Positions 43,162 to 51,479 of a DNA stretch of 64,000 bases are shown one piece after another. The DNA lies in NCBI RefSeq assembly GCF_029167105.1, contig NZ_JARFML010000020.1, forward strand, positions 62,001-126,000, read 5' to 3'. The stretch comes from Bradyrhizobium yuanmingense (GTDB taxonomy: Bacteria; Pseudomonadota; Alphaproteobacteria; Rhizobiales; Xanthobacteraceae). The notes under the pieces are model-generated. The model had not been told where the DNA came from, ran no database searches, and saw nothing but the letters and a program-made list of their open reading frames with translations. The position numbers and the translations under genes are program-made. Numbering within the stretch: the stretch's first letter is position 1; the number at the start of each line of letters is the position of its first letter.

Positions 43162-44772
43162 TCACAAGGCGATGACATACCCGTCCCGCCGGGGATCGGC
43201 GGCACCCGTCATCACGCCGGTTACCGGATCGAGCGCGACGGCCTGCATGCCTCCGCAGAGCATGGTCCATCCGGTGTCCAAAATCTCGATCTCGTGGCCG
43301 CGGCGCTTCAGTTCGGCGATGGTCTCCGGCGCGATGCGGTTCTCTGCCTGAATGAAGCGGCCGTCCCACAGCCGTGAACGCGGCGCCTCGATCGCCTGCT
43401 GCAGCGGAAGGCCGAACTCGATGTGCTGCACATAAGCCTGGGCCTGGGTTTGCGGGATGCCGTAGCTGCCGGGCGTCCCCAGCGCCAGCACCGGACGGCT
43501 GCCGCGCGTCGCGATCGACGGTGCCATCGTCACCGGCAACGCGTCGCCCGGCTTGGCGAGGTTCGGGCTTCCCGGCTGCACGTCGGCCCAATGCAGATGA
43601 TTGTTGAGGCAAACGCCGGTCCCCGGCACCACGACGCCGCTGCCGAACGGGCTGCCGAGACTTTGGGTCATGCAGACCAGATTGCCTTCGGCGTCGGCGA
43701 TCGAGAACGAGGTGGTGTGGCCGGGATCGGCACGATCCTGCGGCATCCATTGCTCTGTCGGGCCCGTGATCGGCCGGCCGTCGCTCACACGCTGGCGAAG
43801 CCGCGCGATCGTCGCGTCGGACATTGCTCCAGCGGCGTGATCCGGTCCCAGATTGCCATGGGCGATGCGCTCGCCGGCGGCGAGACGAATCGCGCGATAG
43901 ACCGTATCGAGATGATCGGCGCCGTCCTTCGGCAGACGCCCGAGGTCAAAGCCTTCAAGGATCTTGAGGGTCAGGGCGAACTGGAAGCCGCCGCATTGCT
44001 GCGCCGGGACGTGAAGCTCGAGCCCCCGATAGGACACGGTCAGGGGATCGAACCAATGCGGCTTGACGGCGATGACATCGTCCAGCGTCAGGCTGCCGCC
44101 GAGCGTGGCGAGATAGTCCACGATCCGCCGGCCGAGCTTGCCGCCATACAGATGCTCGGGCCCCGATTCGGCGATCTCGGCAAAAGTCTGCGCAAGATCG
44201 GGCTGCGCGACGATGCTGCCGAGCTTCACCGGCATTCCATCCGGGAGATAGTTCCTGACCAGTGCGGCGTGCAGCTCCGGCCAGGGTTCGAGCAGCGGCA
44301 CCTGCTCGTTGATCTCATCAACACCGAAGTCCGAGAGCGCAAAGCCGCCCTGCGCCAGCGTGATCGCCGGCGCAAAGACGTCTGGAAGCGATTTGCGTCC
44401 ATAGCGCGAGAGCAGCTCGCACCAGCCCGCGAGATTGCCGGGCGTCGAGGCCGCCTGCGGACCGCGCTCGAGCTCGAATCTGCTGGTGTATCTGCCGACC
44501 GGGAAGCTTGCGGGCATCGGCGGAGCGAAGTCGAGCACGCGAATGCGCTGCTCGCTTGCGACCCAGACCGTGGCCAGTCCGAACCCGGCAAGCCCCGACA
44601 TGAACGGCTCGACCACGTTGAGGGCGGCCGCCGTGGCGACGGCCGCATCGAACGCATTGCCGCCCTGCATCAGGATTCGTGCACCGGCCTGTGCCGCGAG
44701 CGGATGCGCGGCGGCGACCATGCCGTGCCGCGAGAACAGCGTCGGACGCCCATATGTCCTGGCGGGTTGCAT
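43162..44772 (-). CDS. Gamma-glutamyltransferase family protein
   Basis: This 536-residue Ntn hydrolase has the family opening GMVAAAHPLAAQAGARILMQGGNAFDAAVA. Autoprocessing would occur before the catalytic Thr in DPGHTTSFSIAD (about Thr353), followed by GNLVCMTQSLGSPFGSGVVVPGTG. No signal peptide is present, so it appears cytoplasmic, unlike typical periplasmic GGT. It lies 21 bp after the class III aminotransferase on the same strand. The pair plus the divergent LysR gene suggest use of an amino compound in which a gamma-glutamyl or similar amide is cleaved. Confidence 0.92.
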   Translation of the reverse strand: MQPARTYGRPTLFSRHGMVAAAHPLAAQAGARILMQGGNAFDAAVATAAALNVVEPFMSGLAGFGLATVWVASEQRIRVLDFAPPMPASFPVGRYTSRFELERGPQAASTPGNLAGWCELLSRYGRKSLPDVFAPAITLAQGGFALSDFGVDEINEQVPLLEPWPELHAALVRNYLPDGMPVKLGSIVAQPDLAQTFAEIAESGPEHLYGGKLGRRIVDYLATLGGSLTLDDVIAVKPHWFDPLTVSYRGLELHVPAQQCGGFQFALTLKILEGFDLGRLPKDGADHLDTVYRAIRLAAGERIAHGNLGPDHAAGAMSDATIARLRQRVSDGRPITGPTEQWMPQDRADPGHTTSFSIADAEGNLVCMTQSLGSPFGSGVVVPGTGVCLNNHLHWADVQPGSPNLAKPGDALPVTMAPSIATRGSRPVLALGTPGSYGIPQTQAQAYVQHIEFGLPLQQAIEAPRSRLWDGRFIQAENRIAPETIAELKRRGHEIEILDTGWTMLCGGMQAVALDPVTGVMTGAADPRRDGYVIAL

Positions 44773-44793
44773 CCGGAGAAGGCCTTCCGCCGA

Positions 44794-46110
44794 TCAGTGC
44801 GTCGTCGCAGCCTGGATCGCCTCCGACATGATCTCGAGACCGCGATCGATTTCGGCCTCGGACACTGTCAGCGGCGGCGCGATGCGGAATACGCCGCCCA
44901 TGCTGGGCAACTTGACGATGTTCATGCTGAGACCGCGACGCATGGTCTCCTCCATGATCCGCGCACCGAGTTCAAACCCCGGCGTCTTGGACTGCCGGTC
45001 GACGACGATTTCGAGACCGAGCAGAAGCCCGCGGCCCCTGACGTCGCCGACGCATTCGAACTTTTGCTGCAGCGACAGCAATCCATCCCGGAGCCTGTTG
45101 CCCCTGGCGGTTGCCTGCGCCACTAACCCGTCGCGCGCGACCACGTCGAGCACCGTGACGCCGATCGCGGCGGGCAAGGGATCGGAGACATGCGTGGTGT
45201 AGAACAAGAAGCCGCGCTCGAACGCGGTCTGCTCGATGGCCTTTGTCGTCATGACCGCGGCGAGCGGCAGACCGGCGCCGAGCGTCTTCGACAGCGTGAG
45301 AATATCAGGCACCACACCGTCGCGCTCGAAGGCAAACATGTGCCCGGTGCGGCCGATTCCGGTCTGAGCTTCGTCGAGGATCAGCAGCATGCCGCGCTGC
45401 TCGCATTTTTGCTTCAAGGCCGCGAGATAGCCGAGCGGCAATTCCAGAATGCCGCCGCTGGAGAGGATCGGCTCGGCGATGAAGGCCGCCAGACTACCGG
45501 TCGACTGGCTGTCGATCAGTGCGAACGCATCGTCCAGCTCGGACTGCCAGTCGTTGCTGCCGTCGACGTTCCTGAAGCGCGGCCGATAGGCGTTCGGCGC
45601 GGGAATGACGAATGATCCGACCGCGGCCGGCCCATAACCGCGCCGGCCCGCGCTGTAGGTCGCCGACGCCGCCGCGCCGGTCATGCCGTGCCAGCTTTGC
45701 GCGAAGGCGACGATTTCGTGCCTGCCGGTGACGAGCTTGGCCATCCGGATCGCCGCTTCATTGGCTTCCGCGCCTGTCGTCAGCAGCTGCACGCGGTCGA
45801 GACCGGGCGCAAGCGCAGCGAGACGCTCGGCCAACGTCACCACCGGACGCGAGAGCATGCCGCTGAAGAGATGAGCGACCGCACCCATTTGCCGTGCGAC
45901 CGTGGCGACGATGTCGGGATGCGTGTGCCCCAGCACGGCGCTCATCTGACCCGAGGTGAAGTCGAGGATGGCGCGTCCGTCGGCGTCGTAGACGAAACTG
46001 CCGGCCGCACGCTCGATGATGACGGGTTCGAAACTCGGCCCATAGCGGGTCAGATGCGTGTTGGCGGACGCCCAGAAATCGGGATCGGCATTCAAGGTCA
46101 TGACAGCCAC
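44794..46110 (-). CDS. Class III aminotransferase, 2,2-dialkylglycine decarboxylase-like
   Basis: This 438-residue PLP enzyme has the DGD-like phrases LDFTSGQMSAVLGHTHPDI, LLTTGAEANEAAIRMAKLVTG and SWHGMTGAAASATYSAGRRGYGPAA. The cofactor Asp is in LLILDEAQTGIGRTG and the Schiff-base Lys in TLSKTLGAGLPLAAVM. Known relatives decarboxylate 2,2-dialkylglycines and then transaminate pyruvate. The closeness of the N-terminal half supports this subgroup over ornithine or GABA aminotransferases. It diverges from a LysR regulator and is followed by the gamma-glutamyltransferase. Confidence 0.87.
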   Translation of the reverse strand: MAVMTLNADPDFWASANTHLTRYGPSFEPVIIERAAGSFVYDADGRAILDFTSGQMSAVLGHTHPDIVATVARQMGAVAHLFSGMLSRPVVTLAERLAALAPGLDRVQLLTTGAEANEAAIRMAKLVTGRHEIVAFAQSWHGMTGAAASATYSAGRRGYGPAAVGSFVIPAPNAYRPRFRNVDGSNDWQSELDDAFALIDSQSTGSLAAFIAEPILSSGGILELPLGYLAALKQKCEQRGMLLILDEAQTGIGRTGHMFAFERDGVVPDILTLSKTLGAGLPLAAVMTTKAIEQTAFERGFLFYTTHVSDPLPAAIGVTVLDVVARDGLVAQATARGNRLRDGLLSLQQKFECVGDVRGRGLLLGLEIVVDRQSKTPGFELGARIMEETMRRGLSMNIVKLPSMGGVFRIAPPLTVSEAEIDRGLEIMSEAIQAATTH

Positions 46111-46136
46111 CTGCGCTTGTGGACGTCTGACCTCTA

Positions 46137-46175
46137 GTCAAGAATTTGACTTCAGGCTAATTGATATAATTCAAT
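46137..46175. promoter_or_regulatory. Two palindromes in the aminotransferase/LysR divergent region
   Basis: GTCAA-4-TTGAC at 46137-46150 and ATTGA-6-TCAAT at 46160-46175 are perfect inverted repeats. Both lie in the 84-bp gap and are AT-rich compared with the surroundings. LysR proteins usually bind two such sites next to a divergent target promoter. Confidence 0.5.
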
Positions 46176-46194
46176 CTGGATATCAATCTTCCTG

Positions 46195-47064
46195 ATGTCG
46201 ATGCTGGATCTTGCCCTTCTGAGGAATTTCGTCGTCGTGGCCCGCACCGGCTCGATCAGCCTGGCGGCCTTGCAGATTGGCCGGACACAGTCCGCGCTCA
46301 GCATGCAGATGCAACGGCTGGAACAGACGATCACGCAGCCGCTGTTTCACCGCAGCGGATCCGGTATGAGGCTGACCGCGGCCGGCGAGAAACTGCTCGC
46401 CCACGCCGAGACGCTGCTGGCGCAGCACGACGAGATTCTCGCCGACATGAGCGGCGAGAGTCTCAAGGGGACGCTGAGCCTGGGCTGCCCGGAGGACTAT
46501 TCGATCGCTTTCCTGCCGGCGCTGCTGAAGGGGTTCTGCGCGCTGCATCCCAATGTCGAGCTGCGCATGGTTTGCGCACCGACCTCCGAGCTGCGCCCGA
46601 TGCTGGCGCGGCGCCAGATCGACATGGCGCTGGTCTCGCTGTCCGATGCCGGAGCGCGCGAGGTGATCCGCGAGGAGCGCTTCGTCTGGGTCGCGAACGA
46701 GGCCGAACCGAAAATACTGACGCAGGATGTGCTGCCGCTGGCGCTGGCGGCGCCGATGAGCCTGGACTACCGCGCCGCCTGTGCCGCGATGGACGCGGTC
46801 AATCGGCGCTACAGGGTCGCCTACGCGAGCAACAGCCTCGCCGGCCTGATCGCGATCGCGCGGTCCGGTCATGCGATCAGCGTCCTGACGCGAACCGCCG
46901 TTCCGTTCGATCTTCACGTCGTCTCGGCCGGACTGCCCCTGCTTCCGACCATCGGCATCGCGCTCGAATTCTCGGAGGCGAGGCCCTCGCTGCTGGCGAC
47001 GACGCTGGCCGAGCACGTCCGCACCGTGTTGCCCGGACTGAAGACCAAGGCGGAGATCGATTAG
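46195..47064 (+). CDS. LysR family transcriptional regulator
   Basis: This 289-residue regulator has an N-terminal winged HTH (residues 1-60) with LLRNFVVVARTGSISLAALQIGRTQSALSMQMQRLE, then a linker helix and a periplasmic-binding-like effector domain (LSLGCPEDYSIAFLPALLKGF). It diverges from the class III aminotransferase and GGT genes and is their likely activator. The effector is probably the amino substrate or an intermediate. Confidence 0.93.
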   Translation: MSMLDLALLRNFVVVARTGSISLAALQIGRTQSALSMQMQRLEQTITQPLFHRSGSGMRLTAAGEKLLAHAETLLAQHDEILADMSGESLKGTLSLGCPEDYSIAFLPALLKGFCALHPNVELRMVCAPTSELRPMLARRQIDMALVSLSDAGAREVIREERFVWVANEAEPKILTQDVLPLALAAPMSLDYRAACAAMDAVNRRYRVAYASNSLAGLIAIARSGHAISVLTRTAVPFDLHVVSAGLPLLPTIGIALEFSEARPSLLATTLAEHVRTVLPGLKTKAEID

Positions 47065-47109
47065 TGAGATTGCACCTCGATGTTCGCGCGTGCGCGGAGA
47101 GCGCAGCGC

Positions 47110-48153
47110 TCAGCTGATGTTCAGAAGGATCCGTCCCGATGTGCCGCTGCGCATCAAGTCCAGCGCGGCGTTGATGTCGTCGAGCGCGAACTCGTGGGTG
47201 ACGATGCCGCGGTAGCTCACCTTGCCGGCATCGCTGAGGCGAACCAGGCGGGGGATATCGCGCGCGGGCTGGCATTGCCCGCCTTCCGAACCCTTCAGCA
47301 CCTTCTCGAAGTGCAACGGCAGGGTATAGATCTCGGCCTTCTCGCGGGGCACGCCGACGAGGATGCAGCGGCCCTTCTTGGCGGTGATCTCGTAGGCGAG
47401 CTCGATCAGGTTCTTGACGCCGGTGGTCTCGACGACCTTGTCGGGGCCGTCGGCTCCCGTGATGGACCGGACGTCGGCGGCCACATCCTTCACCGTCTCG
47501 GAATTGATGATGTGGGTGGCGCCGAAATCCTTCGCCATGGCCAGCTTGTTGTCGAGACGGTCGATCGCAACGACCGGCCAGGCACCGACCATCGCGGCGA
47601 ACTGCACAATGTTCAATCCGACCCCGCCGACCCCGAACACGACGACCGCTTCGCCGATCGCGATCTGCGCGTCGTTGTTGACAACGCCGAGCGCGGTCGT
47701 CACCGCGCAGCCGAGCAGCGGCGCACTGGTGCGGTCGATCGTATCAGGAACGGGCGTGACGCGATTCTCCGACACCACGGCATATTCGTTGAAGGTGGTG
47801 ACCCAGCCCGCATTGAGGCGCTTGCCGCGCCAGGAATAGACCGGCGTGTTGGACTGGATGCCCTTGCCCGGCCGCCAATGCATGACGACGGTGTCGCCCT
47901 GCTTGCAGGAGACGACGCCGGGTCCGGTTTCGACGATGGTCGCCAGCGCCTCGTGCCCCAACAGGTGCGGCAGGAACTTGTCGACGCCTTTGACGGCGTC
48001 GATCTCGTTGATCTGTGCGCCGCAAATGCTCGACGTGTGCACATGGGCGAGCACCTGACCGTGCTCGAGCCTGTCGGGCAGATTGAACTCGTCGACGATC
48101 AGCGGCCTGCCGGATTCGACGAGGATCGCGGCCTTTGCGGTCTTGATGTCCAT
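47110..48153 (-). CDS. Zinc-type alcohol dehydrogenase family protein lacking the structural-zinc loop
   Basis: This 347-residue MDR-family protein has the catalytic-site motifs HTSSICGAQ and LLGHEALATI, an NAD(P) fold with VVVFGVGGVGLNIVQFAA, and the usual C-terminus (DINAALDLMRSG). The structural-zinc segment with four Cys that should follow KQGDTVVMHW is replaced by RPGKGIQSNTPVYSWRG, with no Cys. The gene lies 15 bp after the methyltransferase gene and shares its transcript. Such pairs occur in unusual-sugar or secondary-metabolite pathways, but the substrate is unknown. Confidence 0.88.
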   Translation of the reverse strand: MDIKTAKAAILVESGRPLIVDEFNLPDRLEHGQVLAHVHTSSICGAQINEIDAVKGVDKFLPHLLGHEALATIVETGPGVVSCKQGDTVVMHWRPGKGIQSNTPVYSWRGKRLNAGWVTTFNEYAVVSENRVTPVPDTIDRTSAPLLGCAVTTALGVVNNDAQIAIGEAVVVFGVGGVGLNIVQFAAMVGAWPVVAIDRLDNKLAMAKDFGATHIINSETVKDVAADVRSITGADGPDKVVETTGVKNLIELAYEITAKKGRCILVGVPREKAEIYTLPLHFEKVLKGSEGGQCQPARDIPRLVRLSDAGKVSYRGIVTHEFALDDINAALDLMRSGTSGRILLNIS

Positions 48154-48168
48154 GAATCGCGCGCCCGG

Positions 48169-48834
48169 TCACTCGAAATAGATGAACTCGTAATCGCCGG
48201 TGTAGCCGAGCTTGCCGTAGAGCCAGATCCATTCCGAGGTGTGCAGGATGGATTCCGCCGTCAGCGCCCAGCATTCGAGGTTGTGCAGCTCGGCGACGTT
48301 CCGGTAGCCCTCGACCATGACGTATTTGTTCTTGCCGACCCGCTCGATCTCCTTGAGCGCGGCCTCGAGCTCGTAGAGCCTGAGATTGTGCAGGGTGCCG
48401 AGCGAGATGACGAGGTCGAAGCTGTCGTCGCCATAGGGATAGACGTCCTGGGCGCGATAGTTGAACAGGTACGGCTTCACCTGCTCGTGCGCATTGGCAA
48501 GGCCGTGCTTGGAAATGTCGAAGCCGGTGACCTTCAGGCCCGGCAGGATCTTCTGCATCTCGTACAGCAGAAAACCCTTGCCGCAGCCGACGTCGAGCAC
48601 GCTCGACCCGTCCTTCAGGCCATAGGTCTCGATCAGCGCCTTGGCGACGGGGGCCCAGCGCCCCTCGATGAAGCGGTAGCCGCCATAACCGAAACGGCGG
48701 TCGCCGTCCCAGTAATCGGCCTCGTATTCCCGCGCTTTCAGCGAGCAGCCGATCTTGTCGTCGTTCATGCGGCCCATGTAGTCGCGCCTGGTCGCGGTAT
48801 GCAGCGGCGTCACGATATTCAGCAGTCGTCCCAT
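48169..48834 (-). CDS. Class I SAM-dependent methyltransferase
   Basis: This 221-residue protein has the SAM fold motif I in SSVLDVGCGKGFLLYEMQ and the acidic loop VTGFDISKHGLANA. The post-motif DSFDLVISLGTLHNL follows. The C-terminal half (KNKYVMVEGYRNVAELHNLECWALTAE) is rich in aromatic residues and may form the substrate lid. ATG 48834 is favoured; 48852 is possible. The gene is upstream of and probably cotranscribed with the dehydrogenase. A methyl target on a sugar or small molecule is likely. Confidence 0.85.
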   Translation of the reverse strand: MGRLLNIVTPLHTATRRDYMGRMNDDKIGCSLKAREYEADYWDGDRRFGYGGYRFIEGRWAPVAKALIETYGLKDGSSVLDVGCGKGFLLYEMQKILPGLKVTGFDISKHGLANAHEQVKPYLFNYRAQDVYPYGDDSFDLVISLGTLHNLRLYELEAALKEIERVGKNKYVMVEGYRNVAELHNLECWALTAESILHTSEWIWLYGKLGYTGDYEFIYFE

Positions 48835-48928
48835 TGAACCCTCGGATTTCATCACGCGCGGAGATTGTCTTGGGCCTGGGGAGCCTCGCACGTGACCTGC
48901 GAGCAGCCCTAGCATTAGTGGCGAAGAC

Positions 48929-48952
48929 CATCATTGTTTCAGATCAATGATG
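48929..48952. promoter_or_regulatory. Inverted repeat in the methyltransferase/ABM divergent gap
   Basis: CATCATTG and CAATGATG form a perfect 8-bp inverted repeat around 8 bp. It sits about 95 bp upstream of the methyltransferase start and 155 bp upstream of the plus-strand gene. No adjacent regulator is encoded. Confidence 0.35.
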
Positions 48953-49106
48953 TGGAAGCGCTGCCGCCGCGCCGGTCAAGAACCGGCCGATGATTCGCCA
49001 GTGCCGACCAGGCGCCAGGTTCCAGCCGCGGCTGCCGGCGGCCGTGACATGGCGACGCTGGAACGAGAAGCGCCGCACTGCGTTCGGCAGCGAGGAGAGT
49101 CCCGCC

Positions 49107-49433
49107 ATGCCGACCAAGCCGACCATCGCCCGCATCTGGCGCGGCTGTACCCGCCGCGACGTCGCCGACGCCTACCAGGCCTATCTGCAGGCCGAGGGCA
49201 TCCCGCCGCTGCGCAAGACCGCGCTCGGCGTGCAGCAATTGCGCGAGGACCGCGATGAGGAGACGTGGTTCACCACCATTTCCTATTGGGCGGACATCGC
49301 AGCCATGACGGCTTTCACCAAGGGCGAGCCGACCAAGGTCCATCATCTCGCGCGCGACGCGGAGTTCCTGATCGAGCTGCCGGAGCGTATCGAGATCCAC
49401 CGCATCCTGATCGACGAGCAGGGCCTGCGGTGA
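49107..49433 (+). CDS. ABM-like small protein
   Basis: This 108-residue protein has an ABM/ferredoxin-like pattern: ARIWRGCTRRDVADAYQAYL, then GVQQLREDRDEETWFTTISYWADIAAMTAFT, then HHLARDAEFLIELPERIEIHRI. GAGGAG precedes the ATG. Relatives are small dimeric monooxygenase-like proteins with unknown substrates. It is not obviously related to the ABM-like gene at 26802. It is read toward the PhyH gene, but a promoter separates the two. Confidence 0.75.
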   Translation: MPTKPTIARIWRGCTRRDVADAYQAYLQAEGIPPLRKTALGVQQLREDRDEETWFTTISYWADIAAMTAFTKGEPTKVHHLARDAEFLIELPERIEIHRILIDEQGLR

Positions 49434-49460
49434 AAGCCTCGCTCATCCGTTCGTCCATGA

Positions 49461-49488
49461 CTTGATTCCGCGCCCCGCGGCGCTATAG
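49461..49488 (+). promoter_or_regulatory. Housekeeping-type promoter for the leader peptide/PhyH transcript
   Basis: CTTGAT (49461-49466) and CTATAG (49483-49488) are 16 bp apart, close to the alphaproteobacterial consensus CTTGAC-N17-CTATAT. The predicted start of transcription is 49494-49497, at or next to the ATG of the 11-codon frame. Confidence 0.55.
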
Positions 49489-49496
49489 GTTCCCGC

Positions 49497-49532
49497 ATGA
49501 AGTTCATCTCCACATTCTTCCCGCTGATCTGA
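49497..49532 (+). CDS. Putative leaderless leader peptide, 11 residues
   Basis: The frame reads MKFISTFFPLI and then TGA. It has no ribosome-binding site, but the -10 box ends 8 bp upstream, so the mRNA would begin at its ATG. Leaderless leader peptides of this kind are known in rhizobia (trpL). Three of the 11 residues are Phe. The stop codon lies inside the first stem of the following RNA structure, so ribosome position could control folding. There is no direct evidence that it is translated. Confidence 0.4.
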   Translation: MKFISTFFPLI

Positions 49533-49574
49533 ACGACCGAACGTCGTTCCGGCGCTCCCGCGCCACTCAGATCA
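49525..49574 (+). ncRNA. Three-way-junction-like RNA leader upstream of the PhyH gene
   Basis: Outer stem TGATCTGA (49525-49532) pairs with TCAGATCA (49567-49574). Inside, GAACGAC/GTCGTTC (49531-49549) and GGCGC/GCGCC (49551-49564) form two further hairpins. They compete for two bases with the outer stem. A weaker CGGCT/AGCCG stem follows at about 49577-49600, close to the ribosome-binding site of the next gene. I recognise no riboswitch class. Either attenuation or a ligand-binding RNA would fit. Confidence 0.45.
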
Positions 49575-49616
49575 AACGGCTTCGCGCGCTGCGGTAGCCG
49601 AACGGAGAGATGTGCA

Positions 49617-50408
49617 ATGCCCAAGACCGAACAGGCTGGCCTGACGCCAAGTCAGGTCCAGACCTTCATCGACGACGGTTTCGTCAAACTCGAGAATGCC
49701 TTCAGCGCCGACCTTGCCAAGCAATGCAGGGACGAGCTGTGGGCGGATATCGGCCTGTCGCCGGACGAGCCCGAACATTGGACCCAGCCCGTTGTCCGCG
49801 TCGGCGCCAAAGCGACGCCCCCCTTCATTGAAGCTGCGAATACGCCGCGTCTGCACAAGGCCTATGATCAGCTCGCCGGCGAAGGGCGCTGGCTTGCGCC
49901 CAGGGGCCTCGGAACCTTTCCGATCCGCTTCCCGTCATCGCAATCGCCAGGCGACGACGGCTGGCATGTGGACATGAGCTTTGGCACCGCCCATGCCGAC
50001 TTCATGCAATGGCGTGCCAATGTGAAGAGCAGCGGCCGTGCGCTGCTGATGCTCTTCCTGTTCTCGGACGTCGGAAACGATGATGCGCCCGCGCGAATCC
50101 GGAAAGGCTCGCATGCGGCCATCGCGCGGGAGCTACTGCCCCATGGCGAGGCGGGCGCAACGCTCCGGCAACTTGCTGCCGGCGACTGGGCGTCGACCAG
50201 GGATTGCGAGGTTGAACTTGCGACCGGCACGCCAGGCACCGTCTATCTGTGCCACCCGTTCCTGGTTCATGCCGCGCAACCCCACCGCGGGAAACAGCCG
50301 CGCTTCATGGCACAGCCTCCGCTGCTGCCGAAGCGCGAGTTCGATCCGGCGCTGCCACCTTCCCCGATTCAGATCGCGATCCGGCGGGCTTGCGGGCTGA
50401 CGGTCTAA
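49617..50408 (+). CDS. Phytanoyl-CoA dioxygenase (PhyH) family protein
   Basis: This 263-residue Fe(II)/2-oxoglutarate-type oxygenase has the facial triad: H-x-D in DGWHVDMSFG (about His117/Asp119) and a distal His in HPFLVHAAQPHRG (about 217). An Arg for 2-oxoglutarate lies in KQPRFMAQ. The opening LTPSQVQTFIDDGFVKLENAF is typical of the family. It hydroxylates an aliphatic or amino-acid-like substrate that cannot be named from this. A GGAGAG site precedes ATG 49617. It stands alone behind a structured 120-nt leader. Confidence 0.9.
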   Translation: MPKTEQAGLTPSQVQTFIDDGFVKLENAFSADLAKQCRDELWADIGLSPDEPEHWTQPVVRVGAKATPPFIEAANTPRLHKAYDQLAGEGRWLAPRGLGTFPIRFPSSQSPGDDGWHVDMSFGTAHADFMQWRANVKSSGRALLMLFLFSDVGNDDAPARIRKGSHAAIARELLPHGEAGATLRQLAAGDWASTRDCEVELATGTPGTVYLCHPFLVHAAQPHRGKQPRFMAQPPLLPKREFDPALPPSPIQIAIRRACGLTV

Positions 50409-50416
50409 GGGGGTGA

Positions 50417-50444
50417 CATCCGGGACCTCCGGGGGTCCCGGATG
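50417..50444. terminator. Bidirectional hairpin terminator between convergent genes
   Basis: CATCCGGGACC and GGTCCCGGATG form a perfect 11-bp stem around 6 nt, between the PhyH gene (+) and the Bug-type binding protein (-). No long T run follows on either side. Confidence 0.7.
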
Positions 50445-50459
50445 TTGCTCGATCCCAGG

Positions 50460-51479
50460 CTATTGCACCTCGATATTCGCGTCCTTGACCAGCTTGCGCC
50501 AGCGTTCCTCCTCCTGCCGAACGTAGCGATCGAGCTCTTCGGGCGCGCTGCCGACCATGATGAGGCCTTCGTTGGTCGACAGCTGCTTGAAGGCACCGGC
50601 CTGAACGGCCTTCGCGACCGCCTGGGTGAGACGCGCAATCACCGGCGCAGGGGTCTTGGCCGGTGCGTACAATCCGTACCAGGACTCGGCGGCGTAGCCG
50701 GGCAATCCCGCCTCGGAAACGGTCGGCAATTGCGGGAACGCGGCCGAACGCTCGGCCGAGGTGACGGCCAAGGCCCTGAGCTGACCCGCCGCCACCAGCG
50801 ACGCTGCGCTCGCCACGGTGGTGAACATCACGTCGATCTGCCCGCCTAGGAGATCGCTGATCGCAGGCGCCGCGCCCTTGTAGGGGACGGCCGTCATCTT
50901 GACGTTCGCCATGGCGTTGAACAGCTCGCCGGCGAGATGGGCCGAGGTGCCGATGCCGAACGTGCCGAAATTGAGCTTGCCCGGCTTGGCCTTGGCTTCA
51001 GCGATCAGATCGGAGATCGAGTTGATCTTGGATGCGGGGTTGACCACGACGACATTGAAGGACCGCGCGATCAGCGAGACCGCGGCGAAATCCCTGTGCG
51101 GATCGAACGGCAGCTTGTTGTAGAGGCTCGGGTTGACCGCGTGCGCGAAGGTCGCCAGCAGCAGCGAATAGCCGTCCGGCTCGCTCGTCGCGACGGTCTG
51201 GGTGCCGACGATGGTTCCGGCGCCCGGCTTGTTCTCGATGATGACGGGCTTGCCGAGGTCCGTTTGGATCTCCTGGGCGGTCGTTCGCGCGACGATGTCG
51301 GTCCCGCCGCCGGCTGCGAAGGGCACCACGATCTTGATGATCTTCTCGGGATACTCGGCCCGAACAGGCGCAGTGCTCAATCCCGCCAGCACCAGCAATG
51401 CCGACGAGACGAGAATGGCGGAGCGCAGTCCGCCCCTCCCTGCAGCGCGGTCGCGACTGATGATCTTGCCGATTGCCAT
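50460..51479 (-). CDS. Tripartite tricarboxylate transporter substrate-binding protein (Bug family)
   Basis: This 339-residue periplasmic protein has a signal peptide (a basic N-terminus, AILVSSALLVLAGLSTAPVRA) and the Bug family phrases: YPEKIIKIVVPFAAGGGTDIVAR, VIENKPGAGTIVG, LNFGTFGIGTSAHLAGE and VPYKGAAPAISDLLGGQIDVMF. It binds a carboxylate. The TctA/TctB membrane genes are not in this window, as is common for orphan Bug proteins. It is the third gene after the enoyl-CoA hydratase and acyl-CoA synthetase, which fits uptake of the acid they activate. Confidence 0.93.
   Translation of the reverse strand: MAIGKIISRDRAAGRGGLRSAILVSSALLVLAGLSTAPVRAEYPEKIIKIVVPFAAGGGTDIVARTTAQEIQTDLGKPVIIENKPGAGTIVGTQTVATSEPDGYSLLLATFAHAVNPSLYNKLPFDPHRDFAAVSLIARSFNVVVVNPASKINSISDLIAEAKAKPGKLNFGTFGIGTSAHLAGELFNAMANVKMTAVPYKGAAPAISDLLGGQIDVMFTTVASAASLVAAGQLRALAVTSAERSAAFPQLPTVSEAGLPGYAAESWYGLYAPAKTPAPVIARLTQAVAKAVQAGAFKQLSTNEGLIMVGSAPEELDRYVRQEEERWRKLVKDANIEVQ

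Noticed and set aside
47744..48934. Open minus-strand frame of nearly 400 codons over the methyltransferase and dehydrogenase.
   Set aside because: Its translation is Arg/Ala-rich without motifs, while the other frame contains the clear SAM and dehydrogenase motifs.
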